A DNA stretch of 64,000 bases from Chloroflexota bacterium (lineage in GTDB: Bacteria > Chloroflexota > Dehalococcoidia > Lucifugimonadales > Lucifugimonadaceae). A program made the position numbers and the translations under genes. The DNA is taken from assembly GCA_013204555.1 (NCBI GenBank), contig JABMNO010000047.1, positions 1-64,000 of the forward strand, written 5' to 3'. Under the pieces are notes generated by a model. The model worked only from the letters and a program-made list of their open reading frames with translations. It had not been told where the DNA came from and ran no database searches. Below, piece by piece: positions 44,149 to 53,592 of this stretch (positions within the stretch are counted from its first letter, which is position 1; each line of letters opens with the position of its first letter).

Positions 44149-45537
44149 GTGCTTACCACTGACGCATTGATCGGATTCATCCTGTTCTGGGGTGTATGGC
44201 TCTTTGTGCCGCTCCTTATTGATGGAACCACGGCGGTTGCCTACTTCATAGGCGCGCTCAAAGCAAAAAAGCGTTACTCAGCGCGAGCGGAAGAAAAAGA
44301 ACTCTCCTTCTACCCAACGGTCTCCATCATCATCCCCGTGTACAACGGAGAAGACATCATTGCAGCCGCCATTGGCGCGCTGAGACAACAGACCTACCCG
44401 CACAACCGAATGGAAATACTGGTCGTGGACAACGTCTCCAGCGACCGTACGCTGGAAGTAATTCGCGATGAGCAGACAATTCCATTCGCTGGAACTATTC
44501 AGTACATATCGCTGCCGTACAAAGGCAAAGTTGGCGCGCTGAACGCCGGCATACACCGCATCCAGGGCGAAATCATCTGCAACCTTGATGCGGACACCAT
44601 GCTTCATCCGGCTGCAATACTTGAAGTCGCCAGTGAGTTCCAGAGGGACCCCAAGCTCGCCGCAGCGACTGGCGCAATCGAAATCGCGTCGTCGGAGGGG
44701 AAGAACCTCCATCCGGTCAAGTACGCAATGGCTGAGTCCGAGTACATGGAGTACTACACCGGATTCAACATTGGGCGGCAGTACCAGAGCGAGACCAACA
44801 GCCTTTTCACCCTTGCGGGGGCGTTCTCAGCTTTCCGCAAAGACATTCTTCTCAGGACGTTCCTGTACGACGAACGGACGGTGTCCGAGGACACATCGCT
44901 AACACTCCATATCACACAGCGATTCCCTGATATGAACGTCCGATGTGTCGCCACTGCTGTTGCCTACGTGGACCCGGTACCCTCGGTCAGCGCCCTTTAT
45001 GCTCAACGGGTACGGTGGCAGCGCGGTCAGATTGAGGTCGCATCACTCTACCCTGGGCTGGAACGCCACCCATTCCGCCTCAAGGGCGTCTCTCTGCCTA
45101 AGTCTCTAATCATTGACCACACACTCGCATTTCCGCGCGTGGTCTGGACGTTCCTGTTGCCCGCCATGTACTTCATTGGCTACCCGCTGACCCTGGTGGT
45201 GAGCGGAATGATCACGATGTACTTCATTTACATGGCTGTCGACGGTCTTTATATGGTCGTGGCGTACATGGTGGCCGATGACGTAAACAGACGCCGCATC
45301 AAGAAACACTGGTGGATATTAACCGTGCTCCCGGCGTTCCGTTGGACAGTATTCTGGTTCAGATTTGGCGGATTTCTTGAGGTTATGACTGAAAGCAAGT
45401 CATGGCGAGTTCGAGACCCATGGACTGAGTCAGCACTTGGACTCCAGCGTATTGGCACCACGACGCTGACCTTCCTGACCCAGTCATTCCCCGCAAAAAT
45501 GGCAGCGGTACTGAGCGGAATCGTCCGAACACGCTAA
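44149..45537 (+). CDS. Family 2 glycosyltransferase, exosortase G-associated type
   Basis: 462 residues from GTG. An N-terminal membrane helix (8-35) precedes the GT-A domain: SIIIPVYNGEDII, VVDNVSSDRT, GALNAGI, the DxD motif in NLDADT, a catalytic Asp in VSEDTSL and QRVRWQRG, as in processive synthases. Three to four C-terminal helices follow, with a YMVADD loop. It begins 9 bases after the exosortase-like gene. By analogy with TIGR03111 it is the partner glycosyltransferase of XrtG. It probably builds a glycan on, or exports one with, the secreted partner protein. Confidence 0.85.
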   Translation: MLTTDALIGFILFWGVWLFVPLLIDGTTAVAYFIGALKAKKRYSARAEEKELSFYPTVSIIIPVYNGEDIIAAAIGALRQQTYPHNRMEILVVDNVSSDRTLEVIRDEQTIPFAGTIQYISLPYKGKVGALNAGIHRIQGEIICNLDADTMLHPAAILEVASEFQRDPKLAAATGAIEIASSEGKNLHPVKYAMAESEYMEYYTGFNIGRQYQSETNSLFTLAGAFSAFRKDILLRTFLYDERTVSEDTSLTLHITQRFPDMNVRCVATAVAYVDPVPSVSALYAQRVRWQRGQIEVASLYPGLERHPFRLKGVSLPKSLIIDHTLAFPRVVWTFLLPAMYFIGYPLTLVVSGMITMYFIYMAVDGLYMVVAYMVADDVNRRRIKKHWWILTVLPAFRWTVFWFRFGGFLEVMTESKSWRVRDPWTESALGLQRIGTTTLTFLTQSFPAKMAAVLSGIVRTR

Positions 45538-45637
45538 CCTGTCGTCTAGCGCCGTCTGGTAAGTAAATTAGAGACTGAACCTCGTGTCGGCGTGCGACCA
45601 GCGACCCCCGGCGTGGAAGTGAGACTCATTCCAGCTA

Positions 45638-47809
45638 ATGGCTGATCAGGTTGTTGATGGGGATAGCGGGCAATCTCGGCTCGCTAACGGCATGAATCAA
45701 ATCCGTCATGCCCTGCCATCGCGCGAAACGCTATCTCGTTACGCAATACCTTTTGGCGTCATCGCAATCGTCCAGATCGTTAGCGCCGCGATATTCCTGC
45801 TGAACACGACCTCCGGGGCCAGTGCTGGATTCGACCGACTCCCTATCGACGATGCATGGGTTCGAATGGTCTTCATTCGCAATTTCGCAGAATCGCTTGA
45901 AATCGCGTTCCATCCGGGCGACCTGTCCTCGGGGGCTACAAGCATCCTGTGGGTGCTGGTCCCGGGACTCTTCTCACTGGTGCTGAATCCACTCGGGATA
46001 TCAGTGATGGCCGTAGCGAAAATTCTCGGCATACTATTCGCTCTCGGCGGCGCGTGGCTCGTCTACCTCATCTTGCTCAAGTTGACCGATTCCAAACGTG
46101 TCTCCCTTGTCGGTGGAATTGTCGTAGCGCTCGACCCCACGCGAACTTTTAGCGCCGTCTCAGGCATGGAAATGACTCTCACCTCCACGATTGCGCTTGC
46201 CGCTACGTGGTCCTATTTCCTTGGCAAACACAGGCTAACGGGCGCGTTACTCGCGCTCATGGTGCTTGCCCGGCCAGAGTCCTGGGTACTGGTGATCTTC
46301 GTCGGCGTTCTCGCCATGGCTCGAAGACTGTGGGACCGCACTGAGGTGCAACTAATCACGCTGGATGACGCCAGAGCCCTTAATCGGCTCGTAACCCCGG
46401 CCGCTGTTGTCACGCTTCTTTGGGTCGTCTGGAACATCATCACTGGTGGCTCGCCGCTGCCAAGCGCCTATTACGTAACCCGAGATGAACTGGGGTTTAT
46501 GCCAATTGGCAATTTCAAGGACATACTGCAGGGGTACTACGCCCACCTGAGTCTCTTCAACTCCATCTTCTACCCCGTCGGTGGTGGCCTCGTAATCTGG
46601 GGGGCCGTCAAACTGCTGAAGACTTACAACCTCGCCATAACCCCGCTGGCGCTTTTTGCGGTGATCTATACGTATGCAGTGGCGATGAATATCACGTTGA
46701 ACGCAGAAGAGTTTAACTTCACTCAGCGGCGCTATCTGGACCCGGTAATCCCATTCTTAATCATCCTGTTCTTCGTAGGCCTGCTCCAGGCATGGGACCT
46801 GATCAGACACTGGCGGGCTACGCGATCACCAGCCGACCCAACGGAAGCACGAATATTCAACTTCTCTTTGAACGCCCTCTTTTTGTTCGTCACCATTACC
46901 CCGTTCGTGGGATTTGGTGGCGCGATATTTGATCTGCCAGAGGAGTACTCCTACAACACAAAAAACGTTCACGAAGGACTGGTCGGCGGCGCGTTATGGC
47001 TCAAAGAAAACACTCCCCCGGACGCCCGAATCGGTACGGAGGTGATCGGCGCTGTCGCGTTCTACGCCGACCGTGATATCACGGACTTTTCTGGCCGTCA
47101 GCTTGGAGGAGGTGAGATTAGAGAAACCTTTGCTCTCGCCAAGGCCGAAGATCTCGACTACGCGTTCGGTTACTCCAGTGTCTACATCGATTCCTGGCCC
47201 CCGGCGATACCGGTCTACACTGAAATCGTCGAAGATAACAAGATTCTCGCTACCTCAGAAATAAACGCATGGAAACTGGACTTCGACGTTGAAGTTGAGG
47301 TCGCCGCCGCCGAGGTGCCCTATCTGCTCAACTTCGAGCAGCGCAATCTCGTGGTGATTGACACCCTTGATGTCGGTAATCCCAACGCCCCTCCAGAAGC
47401 ATCAGAAGCGGTGCATGAGTATGAAGATGAAGGGCTATCGGCACCCGTCAACCGCCAATTCCGTGTTGATGACAATATTGTGTTGAATGAGAACGCAAGA
47501 ACGTTCACTGTTGCCGAGGAGTTCAAAGTCGCATCACGGGATGGGGAGCGGCTCCTCATCGCTAAACGCTACGATGCGGCAGTCGGGCAAAGGCTGAGGG
47601 TGGTGGTTGATGGCGAGACAGCTATCAGCGGTGAGGATGCCGGGATATGGGATCTCCCGAAAAGAGACTTCTTCTTTGGAGAAGAGCTATTTGTCATTCC
47701 CGGCGATTTGATCACATCCAGCCGGACCGAATTACGATTCGAGTTCATCCCAACTGATAGAAGTGATGCTGGCAACAGTTTCTTTTTCTGGATTCTCGTA
47801 GATAGGTAA
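45638..47809 (+). CDS. Large membrane glycosyltransferase (GT39/GT-C-like)
   Basis: 723 residues. Ten or so hydrophobic helices span about 35-430, with the catalytic-type acidic pair in the first external loop (LPIDDAWVRM), as in GT-C/PMT enzymes that use polyprenyl-phosphate sugars. An extracytoplasmic part (about 440-723) has WLKENTPPDARIGTE, common in this group, and ends in a beta domain. It starts 100 bases after the family 2 transferase and ends 2 bases before the zinc-finger gene. It plausibly adds sugars to proteins exported by the exosortase-like block. No signal for cleavage is seen. Confidence 0.8.
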   Translation: MADQVVDGDSGQSRLANGMNQIRHALPSRETLSRYAIPFGVIAIVQIVSAAIFLLNTTSGASAGFDRLPIDDAWVRMVFIRNFAESLEIAFHPGDLSSGATSILWVLVPGLFSLVLNPLGISVMAVAKILGILFALGGAWLVYLILLKLTDSKRVSLVGGIVVALDPTRTFSAVSGMEMTLTSTIALAATWSYFLGKHRLTGALLALMVLARPESWVLVIFVGVLAMARRLWDRTEVQLITLDDARALNRLVTPAAVVTLLWVVWNIITGGSPLPSAYYVTRDELGFMPIGNFKDILQGYYAHLSLFNSIFYPVGGGLVIWGAVKLLKTYNLAITPLALFAVIYTYAVAMNITLNAEEFNFTQRRYLDPVIPFLIILFFVGLLQAWDLIRHWRATRSPADPTEARIFNFSLNALFLFVTITPFVGFGGAIFDLPEEYSYNTKNVHEGLVGGALWLKENTPPDARIGTEVIGAVAFYADRDITDFSGRQLGGGEIRETFALAKAEDLDYAFGYSSVYIDSWPPAIPVYTEIVEDNKILATSEINAWKLDFDVEVEVAAAEVPYLLNFEQRNLVVIDTLDVGNPNAPPEASEAVHEYEDEGLSAPVNRQFRVDDNIVLNENARTFTVAEEFKVASRDGERLLIAKRYDAAVGQRLRVVVDGETAISGEDAGIWDLPKRDFFFGEELFVIPGDLITSSRTELRFEFIPTDRSDAGNSFFFWILVDR

Positions 47810-47811
47810 TT

Positions 47812-48273
47812 ATGGTCACAACCGCGGTTAGCTGCCCGCAATGCGGGGATCAGTTCAAGACGCCACAGGGTCTCGCGGGACATCGCCGGTTCCGACATGG
47901 CGATCCCCGCCGAGACGCGGAAGCCACCCGCGCTCAAAACGCGCGTCTCGAACTCCTCGAGGGGTACGAAGAGAATCCCAACGTCCCCCCAAACACCGCC
48001 GTTCTCATAGCCCGCCTCAAGCGCCGCTATGGCGACCGACGCGGCATCCGCAGCGACACGGACTGCGTCATCTGCGGCTCAGTCTGCAAGACGTCTCAGG
48101 GTCTCGCCGGCCACATGCGACATCGACACGGAGCGGGCACAACAACGGCGCCCGGCAACGATGCCCGGCTCGCCAGCGAGTTGGTCAGGTACATCGGAGC
48201 CATCGAACTTCCAGAGCCTGTTGAAGAGGCCGTCTGGGAGAAGGTGTTGAGGCTCTCCGGCTTCCGCTGGTAG
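47812..48273 (+). CDS. Small protein with two C2H2-type zinc fingers
   Basis: 153 residues. Two finger units: CPQCGDQFKTPQGLAGHRRFRH (spacing C-x2-C-x12-H-x4-H) at about 8-29, and CVICGSVCKTSQGLAGHMRHRH at about 84-105. The repeated QGLAGH core shows internal duplication. The region between and the C-terminal 45 residues are helical. Classical C2H2 fingers are uncommon in bacteria (Ros/MucR differ in spacing); DNA or RNA binding is likely. It starts 2 bases after the membrane glycosyltransferase and may be cotranscribed and regulatory. Target unknown. Confidence 0.8.
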   Translation: MVTTAVSCPQCGDQFKTPQGLAGHRRFRHGDPRRDAEATRAQNARLELLEGYEENPNVPPNTAVLIARLKRRYGDRRGIRSDTDCVICGSVCKTSQGLAGHMRHRHGAGTTTAPGNDARLASELVRYIGAIELPEPVEEAVWEKVLRLSGFRW

Positions 48274-48384
48274 CCTCCCGGCAGGTTTTGGAACGTTCGA
48301 CGGCTTGCCCCGACTCCCCAGCGGGTCTACCATCTGCCCATCACTCCAGTTCGCTAATAGCGATTCATTAAAGAAAGCCCGAGC

Positions 48385-49314
48385 ATGACTGACAACCCAA
48401 CTGGCCGAGTTTGCTACTTCAACGGCGAAATCATCCCGGAATCTGAAGCAAAGGTCTCGTTCCGAGATAGAGGATTCAAATACGGTGACGCCGTATTCGA
48501 CACAACTCGCACATTTGGACACCGCATCTTCCGCCTGGACGAGCACGTGGACAGGCTGTTCAAATCGCTCCGATACCTCCAAATCGACCCCGCCCTGAGC
48601 AAGGACGAGTACAAAAAGATCACGATGGAAGTTCTTGAGCAAAACCTGCCGCTGATCGAGAGCGACGACGACTACTGGGTGTCGCAGCGTGTCTCCCGCG
48701 GCATCGATTCACCCGATATCGACGCAAAGACCGAGAGTGGTTCCACAATCATCATCGAGACCCTCCCATTGCCGCTGAAAGAGCGGGCGTCCCTGTACCG
48801 CGATGGCATTGAGGTCGTAATTCCGTCGATCCGCAGGACATCCCCGGAAGCGTTGAGCCCACGGGTGAAGACCAACAACTACCTCAACCTGATCATGGGG
48901 GATCTTGAGGCCAAATCGCACAATCCAAAGGCGTGGGCTGTTCTGCTGGATGCCAACGGCAACATGTGCGAGGGAATTGGCTCAAACTTCTTCACCGTTA
49001 CAGACGGTGTGATCAAGACGCCAAAGGACAAGTACGTTCTTGGCGGGATTAGCCGCGAAACGGTGACTGAACTGGCCGCCAGCCTGGACATCGAAATCGT
49101 GCAGGAAGACATCGATATCTACGACGCTGTCAACGCCGATGAAGTGTTCCTGACCAGCACAAGCCTCTGCGTCTGCCCCGTGTCTACAATCAACGGCACC
49201 ACGGTTGGCAACGGCGATCAGCCCGGCCCGATCACCAAGGCGCTGACCGACGCATACATAGATCTGGTTGACTACGACTTCGTAGCTCAGTATCTGAAGA
49301 AGTTAGAGGTCTAG
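48385..49314 (+). CDS. PLP-dependent aminotransferase class IV (branched-chain / D-amino acid type)
   Basis: 309 residues. SFRDRGFKYGDAVFDTTRT at the N terminus, the Schiff-base Lys in SPRVKTNNYLN, the Glu in NMCEGIGSNFF and GGISRETVTELA are the fold-type IV landmarks. Typical members transfer amino groups to or from branched-chain or D-amino acids, or cleave aminodeoxychorismate; the sequence does not settle which. It lies 14 bases before the CoA-transferase genes, suggesting an amino-acid degradation unit (transamination, then CoA transfer). Confidence 0.88.
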   Translation: MTDNPTGRVCYFNGEIIPESEAKVSFRDRGFKYGDAVFDTTRTFGHRIFRLDEHVDRLFKSLRYLQIDPALSKDEYKKITMEVLEQNLPLIESDDDYWVSQRVSRGIDSPDIDAKTESGSTIIIETLPLPLKERASLYRDGIEVVIPSIRRTSPEALSPRVKTNNYLNLIMGDLEAKSHNPKAWAVLLDANGNMCEGIGSNFFTVTDGVIKTPKDKYVLGGISRETVTELAASLDIEIVQEDIDIYDAVNADEVFLTSTSLCVCPVSTINGTTVGNGDQPGPITKALTDAYIDLVDYDFVAQYLKKLEV

Positions 49315-49328
49315 CGCGCGTTGCGTCC

Positions 49329-50318
49329 ATGAGACCTGATCCGGCCAGTCGGCCGTCGAAGCTCATGAGCGAAGCAGAGGCAGTTCGCCGGTTCGTGAGC
49401 GACGGCGATACGGTCTATGCCGGGTTTACGCACGTCTCGTTCGCCCTCACGTTTGAGATCATCCGGCAGGGCATCAATAACCTGAAGGTTGTTGGCGCGT
49501 CAAACACACTCTCTGGCAACTTCCTGGCGCTGGCCGGCAACTGCAACCGCATTGAGACTGGCTACATGGGCGGTGCGCTCTACGACGGCCCTATTGGCGA
49601 GATGATGAGGGACGGTCGCATCAGGTATGAGGACTACTCCAACCTGACCATCACCCTCCGCTTCATGGCCGGAGCGCTTGGAATGCCGTTCATCCCCTCG
49701 AACTCGTTCCTGGGCACCGACTACCTCACCACCGGCCTCTCGCATGAGTTCGATCTCAGAGACGACCGCATCGACAAGGACGGCAACACGCACCCCCGGT
49801 TGCACGTGATCGACTCCCCGTTCGACGGGAAGCCCATCGCGCTGCTCTCTGCCATCCAGCCCGATGTCGCACTCATCCACGTCCAGCGCGCCGATGAGCA
49901 AGGCAACATCCAGGCCTGGGGACCGCTGGCCGACACCAAGTGGGCCATCGCCGCCTCAAAAAACATCATCGCCACGGCCGAGGAGATCGTGCCTACCTCC
50001 GTCATCAAAACGCAGCCAGAACTGACCATAGCACCCGCATTCCGGGTCAACGCCGTAGTCCACGCACCCTGGGCAGGACACCCCGGCTCGCTACCTGGCC
50101 GACACACGCGCGACCGGACATTCTTCGAGCTGGTCGGCAACCCCTTCGCAAGTTGGGAGAATGCTGAGTCGTTCATAGCAGACTGGATAATGGGCCCTAA
50201 ATCCCGCGCGGAATACGTAAACCAGTACATCGACCGATTTGGCGAGGACATGCTGGAGGCGCAGCGTGTCACCCACCCGATATACCCGGAGCAACCAGCG
50301 GCGCAGGGCTGGCGATGA
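49329..50318 (+). CDS. CoA-transferase, subunit A (glutaconate/oxoacid type)
   Basis: 329 residues of the family I CoA-transferase alpha subunit: SKLMSEAEAVRRFVSDGDTV near the start, NTLSGNFLALAG, MGGALYDGPIGEMM and DVALIHVQRADEQGNIQAWG. The ATG at 49329 keeps the usual KLMS lead-in; an internal ATG (49365) is also possible. Its stop overlaps the subunit B start (ATGA), as normal for heteromeric pairs. It moves CoA between carboxylic acids. The acid is not identified. A 336-residue antisense frame at 49721-50731 is a shadow. Confidence 0.88.
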   Translation: MRPDPASRPSKLMSEAEAVRRFVSDGDTVYAGFTHVSFALTFEIIRQGINNLKVVGASNTLSGNFLALAGNCNRIETGYMGGALYDGPIGEMMRDGRIRYEDYSNLTITLRFMAGALGMPFIPSNSFLGTDYLTTGLSHEFDLRDDRIDKDGNTHPRLHVIDSPFDGKPIALLSAIQPDVALIHVQRADEQGNIQAWGPLADTKWAIAASKNIIATAEEIVPTSVIKTQPELTIAPAFRVNAVVHAPWAGHPGSLPGRHTRDRTFFELVGNPFASWENAESFIADWIMGPKSRAEYVNQYIDRFGEDMLEAQRVTHPIYPEQPAAQGWR

Positions 50319-51133
50319 GCACTCAGACGCCACTCGACTACGACCCGGTCGACATGATGTGCATCGCCGCGGCAAGAGAGTTGCGGAACGACGATGCAGT
50401 GCTGGTTGGCATGGGCCCGCCGTTGCTGGCATGCGCCGTGAGCAAGCATATACATGCCCCCGGTATGACCTACGTCACGGAGTCCGGCCCCATCGACTGG
50501 GTGCTTGAACCCGAACACCAGGCCCCCATCCAGATCGCAGAAGCAAAGCTCGCAGAGGGCGCATCCATGCTGGGCGACATGATCGACGCGCTGGGAGTGA
50601 TCGTCATGGGCGGCCGCGCCACCGCGGCCGTGCTGCAGAGCGCGCAAATTGACCGCTTCGGAAATATGAACACAATGGTCATTGGCGACTACACCCGACC
50701 CCAGCGTCGCCTGCCTGGAACCGGCGGCCATGCCGATTCCGGAGCATCCGCCGCACGCGTCATCTCCACCGTGCCAATGGAGCGTCGCAGGTTCAAGGAG
50801 CGAGTCGACTTCCGAACCACCGCGGGCTATATCGAAGGCCCGGGCGGCAGGACGAATGCGGGCCTGCAGCCGCAGGGCCCGAACGTCTGCATAACTACCG
50901 CCTGCATCATGACGTTCGATACAACTGATGGCGGTGAGTCCGGGACGTGCGAGATGATGCTGGTCGGCCTGTTTCCGGGCGTTTCGATCATTGACGTCAC
51001 ATCACAGGTGCAATGGGACCTGCGTGTTTCCGATAACGTACATGAAATTGCCCCTCCAACCGCTGAAGAACTTGAGATGCTCCGCTTGCTGGACCAGAAT
51101 TTCGTACACAGAACGCCTGGCAGGTACAGATGA
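50315..51133 (+). CDS. CoA-transferase, subunit B
   Basis: 272 residues of the beta subunit, which carries the catalytic Glu that forms the glutamyl-CoA intermediate: TYVTESGPIDWV fits that E-S/N-G position. GMGPPLLACAVSKH and DFRTTAGYIEGPGG follow the family order. Start overlaps the end of subunit A by four bases. Together with the class IV aminotransferase upstream it suggests keto-acid activation. Confidence 0.88.
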   Translation: MSTQTPLDYDPVDMMCIAAARELRNDDAVLVGMGPPLLACAVSKHIHAPGMTYVTESGPIDWVLEPEHQAPIQIAEAKLAEGASMLGDMIDALGVIVMGGRATAAVLQSAQIDRFGNMNTMVIGDYTRPQRRLPGTGGHADSGASAARVISTVPMERRRFKERVDFRTTAGYIEGPGGRTNAGLQPQGPNVCITTACIMTFDTTDGGESGTCEMMLVGLFPGVSIIDVTSQVQWDLRVSDNVHEIAPPTAEELEMLRLLDQNFVHRTPGRYR

Positions 51134-51159
51134 TCGCAGCATGACGCCGGTAGCTGCGC

Positions 51160-52086
51160 TTGCCTGAACCGGACCCATCAAAACCCGCCCCAAAGAACCC
51201 ACCGCGACATAAGCCGCTCACACCTGCTGCCGCGCTATTTTCGCTATTCCTCTCCACCATATGGAGCGGTAACTCCATCGCGATCAAGGCAGGCCTGGAT
51301 GACGCTCCAGCGCTCCGCATTGGTTGGATGCGATTTGTGACCGGCGGTCTGGTCGTACTGATCTGGGCAATCTGGACGCGCGCTGATCTGCGCGTGAAAA
51401 AGGGTGAATGGACCCCGCTTCTCATACTCGGCGTGATCTTCACTATCCAGATCGCCTTCATGAACATCGGCCTTTCCCATACCACCGCTGGTCACGGTTC
51501 TGTATTGAACGGGACCTTCCCAATATGGGTAGCCGTGCTGGCCCATTTTTTTGTCGCAGGGGACCGGCTCAATCCACTCAAGGCCATTGGTGTGCTGGTG
51601 GCATACGCCGGGATATTGGTCCTCTTTCTTGACAGCCTCGGGATCGACAGTGATCTGCTTCTGGGCGACGTGTTTTCGTTAACCTCCGGCTTCCTGCTGG
51701 GCGCCAGGCAGGTTTACAACTCCCGAATAGTGCAGGGAATTCACCCTGCAAAGTTGTTACTTGCGCAAGCCATATTCGGCGTCGTCACCTTCGTGGTCGC
51801 CAGTTACATTTTTGAAAGTCAGGAATATGTCTGGAGCGGACGACTGCTGCTTGCGGTCTTCTATCAGGGCATCATAATCGCCGGATTTGGATTCATTGGA
51901 AACTTGTGGCTTCTCCAGAGGTACCTCCCATCGCAGGTAAGCCTGATCTCGTTATCACAGCCAATCTTCGCAATTACTCTGGCGTGGCTGGTGCTGGGTG
52001 AAGATCTGAACTCTGCGCTCTGGCTGAGCGTAATTCTGGTTATAGCGGGAGCTGGATTCGTTCAGCGCGGCAGTTCAGGCAAGTAA
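51160..52086 (+). CDS. EamA/DMT-family transporter
   Basis: 308 residues from a TTG start (LPEPDPSKPAPKNPP as a soluble lead). Ten hydrophobic helices are arranged as two EamA halves: FSLFLSTIWSGNSIAIKAG with LRIGWMRFVTGGLVV opens the first, and LLLGDVFSLTSGFLLGARQVYN the second. Proline/Gly-rich loops and ISLSQPIFAITLAWLVLGED match the family. It exports or imports small metabolites such as amino acids; substrate unknown. It is 26 bases after CoA-transferase subunit B. Confidence 0.85.
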   Translation: MPEPDPSKPAPKNPPRHKPLTPAAALFSLFLSTIWSGNSIAIKAGLDDAPALRIGWMRFVTGGLVVLIWAIWTRADLRVKKGEWTPLLILGVIFTIQIAFMNIGLSHTTAGHGSVLNGTFPIWVAVLAHFFVAGDRLNPLKAIGVLVAYAGILVLFLDSLGIDSDLLLGDVFSLTSGFLLGARQVYNSRIVQGIHPAKLLLAQAIFGVVTFVVASYIFESQEYVWSGRLLLAVFYQGIIIAGFGFIGNLWLLQRYLPSQVSLISLSQPIFAITLAWLVLGEDLNSALWLSVILVIAGAGFVQRGSSGK

Positions 52087-52163
52087 CTTGATTCAATTCC
52101 CGCTAATCTGTTAAATAATCCTCATCCGCAATTTCCCGTAGTGGGCTCCGTCACACAGAACAT

Positions 52164-52544
52164 ATGCAATCCGACTCAAATCACATCTCAATCAAAATCG
52201 CGCTTCTAGCCATCGCTGTTCTCGCCATTGTGGCGATAGCCTGTGGAAGTGGCGATTCCAACCCACCAACGCCTGCGCCAACCGCCGTGCCAACGGGGCC
52301 GCAGTCGATGGACGCAGCCATCGAGTACGTCAGGGCGTACCTTGGCGATAAGGATTTTGAAGGCGTCAACTGCCTCGCTACGCTGGAGGACGCACCGTCG
52401 GTAGTCTGGACCGCAGCGGAGGCCACCGACGCCATTTGGACCGTCACTCTGCGTGTCGATCCCCTCAAACTGCTGTACAACGTTCATACGTGGGGCGTGG
52501 GCAAGTGGGATGGTCGCGTGGAGTCGTTCCGCCAAACCTGTTAG
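52164..52544 (+). CDS. Small lipoprotein
   Basis: 126 residues. A hydrophobic segment (about 11-27) ends in VAIAC, a lipobox, with Cys27 as the lipidated residue, followed by a Pro/Thr-rich spacer. The mature domain (SMDAAIEYVRAYLGDKDFEG, then RVDPLKLLYNVHTWGVGKWDG) ends in Cys and looks like a small alpha/beta domain; a second Cys (CLATLED) could pair with it. No family recognised. Membrane-anchored, probably extracytoplasmic. Confidence 0.75.
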   Translation: MQSDSNHISIKIALLAIAVLAIVAIACGSGDSNPPTPAPTAVPTGPQSMDAAIEYVRAYLGDKDFEGVNCLATLEDAPSVVWTAAEATDAIWTVTLRVDPLKLLYNVHTWGVGKWDGRVESFRQTC

Positions 52545-52560
52545 TGATGGGAGCGTTCGA

Positions 52561-53592
52561 GTGGCGAGTAAGGCGATGATCTCATTCCCAGCCTCAGACT
52601 GGGAATTCGCCACGCCAGAGGAATCGGGATTCTCTTCCGATGGCCTGAACGCAGCAGTCGCCTGGCAGGGCGACCGGCTACCCAACGAGCCATACCGGAT
52701 ACTCGTATCTCGACACGGCAAGATCGTCGGAGAGTGGGAGCGGGGCCTCGACCGCGACTTCCAGCACCAACAGGCCTCCGCCAGCAAGTCGACCTACGGA
52801 GCGGTTCTCGCCATTGCCGTTCGCGAAGGCAAGATCGGCTCGATCGACGATCGCGTCGCCGACTACTACCCTGAAATGCTCGATGTGCCACCCGGAACCG
52901 GCCCCAAAGAAGGCCGCCACTACTACCCCGCCAACGACGGCATAACCTTCAAGCATCTCATCGGCAACGTCTCCGGCTACATGAAACCCGGTGAAGCGCC
53001 CGGCAAAGTATTCAACTACCAGACGTTTGGCATGAACATCCTCTGCCACGCCATCGCCGTCCAGTACTCGCTCTACCGCACATCAGATCCAGAGCAGGGC
53101 GGCGGTATCGGCAAGCTCACGGAGTGGAAGATCAGAGACAAAATCGGCGGATCATGGGGCTGGGCCTGGGGCAACTTTGATCTACCGCCAGAGGCCCGGC
53201 TGGGCATCTACGGCTACAACACCAACTACACAATAACCGCCCAAGATATGGCTCGCTGCGGCCTGCTCTGGATGCAGTACGGGAACTGGAATGGCGAGCA
53301 AGTCATACCGGAAGAGTGGTTGAGAGAAGCCACCCGCACCAACTCATTCATCCTTGAGAATGAGCCAGAAGAGAACTGGCTATACGGCCTGGGCTTCTGG
53401 GTCAACGACAAAGGCATCTGCTGGCCCAACCTCCCCGCCAACTCGTTCGCAGCCTCAGGAGCCGGTGGCCAGCACATCTGGGTCTGGCCGGATAAAGAAC
53501 TCATCATCGTCCAGAGCCCCGGAACCTATGCCAGAATGGACCGTCCCGGAGCCGCCGCAACCGTCGAAAAGATACTGGAGGCCCTCACATGA
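52561..53592 (+). CDS. Serine hydrolase (beta-lactamase/class C-like)
   Basis: 343 residues from GTG 52561, with GGGAG seven bases upstream; the frame opens earlier but inside the lipoprotein gene. The SxxK nucleophile motif is ASASKSTYGAVLA. KIGSIDDRVADYYPE and a final GAGGQHIWVWPDKELIIVQ are typical of the S12/DUF-type beta-lactamase-like family. The Tyr-x-Asn triad member was not clearly assigned. No signal peptide is visible, so it may be cytoplasmic esterase-like. The stop overlaps the start of the dehydrogenase gene (ATGA). Confidence 0.83.
   Translation: MASKAMISFPASDWEFATPEESGFSSDGLNAAVAWQGDRLPNEPYRILVSRHGKIVGEWERGLDRDFQHQQASASKSTYGAVLAIAVREGKIGSIDDRVADYYPEMLDVPPGTGPKEGRHYYPANDGITFKHLIGNVSGYMKPGEAPGKVFNYQTFGMNILCHAIAVQYSLYRTSDPEQGGGIGKLTEWKIRDKIGGSWGWAWGNFDLPPEARLGIYGYNTNYTITAQDMARCGLLWMQYGNWNGEQVIPEEWLREATRTNSFILENEPEENWLYGLGFWVNDKGICWPNLPANSFAASGAGGQHIWVWPDKELIIVQSPGTYARMDRPGAAATVEKILEALT

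Noticed and set aside
49721-50731. 336-residue minus-strand open frame
   Set aside because: Antisense to both CoA-transferase subunits, rich in Ser/Arg/Cys; judged a shadow.
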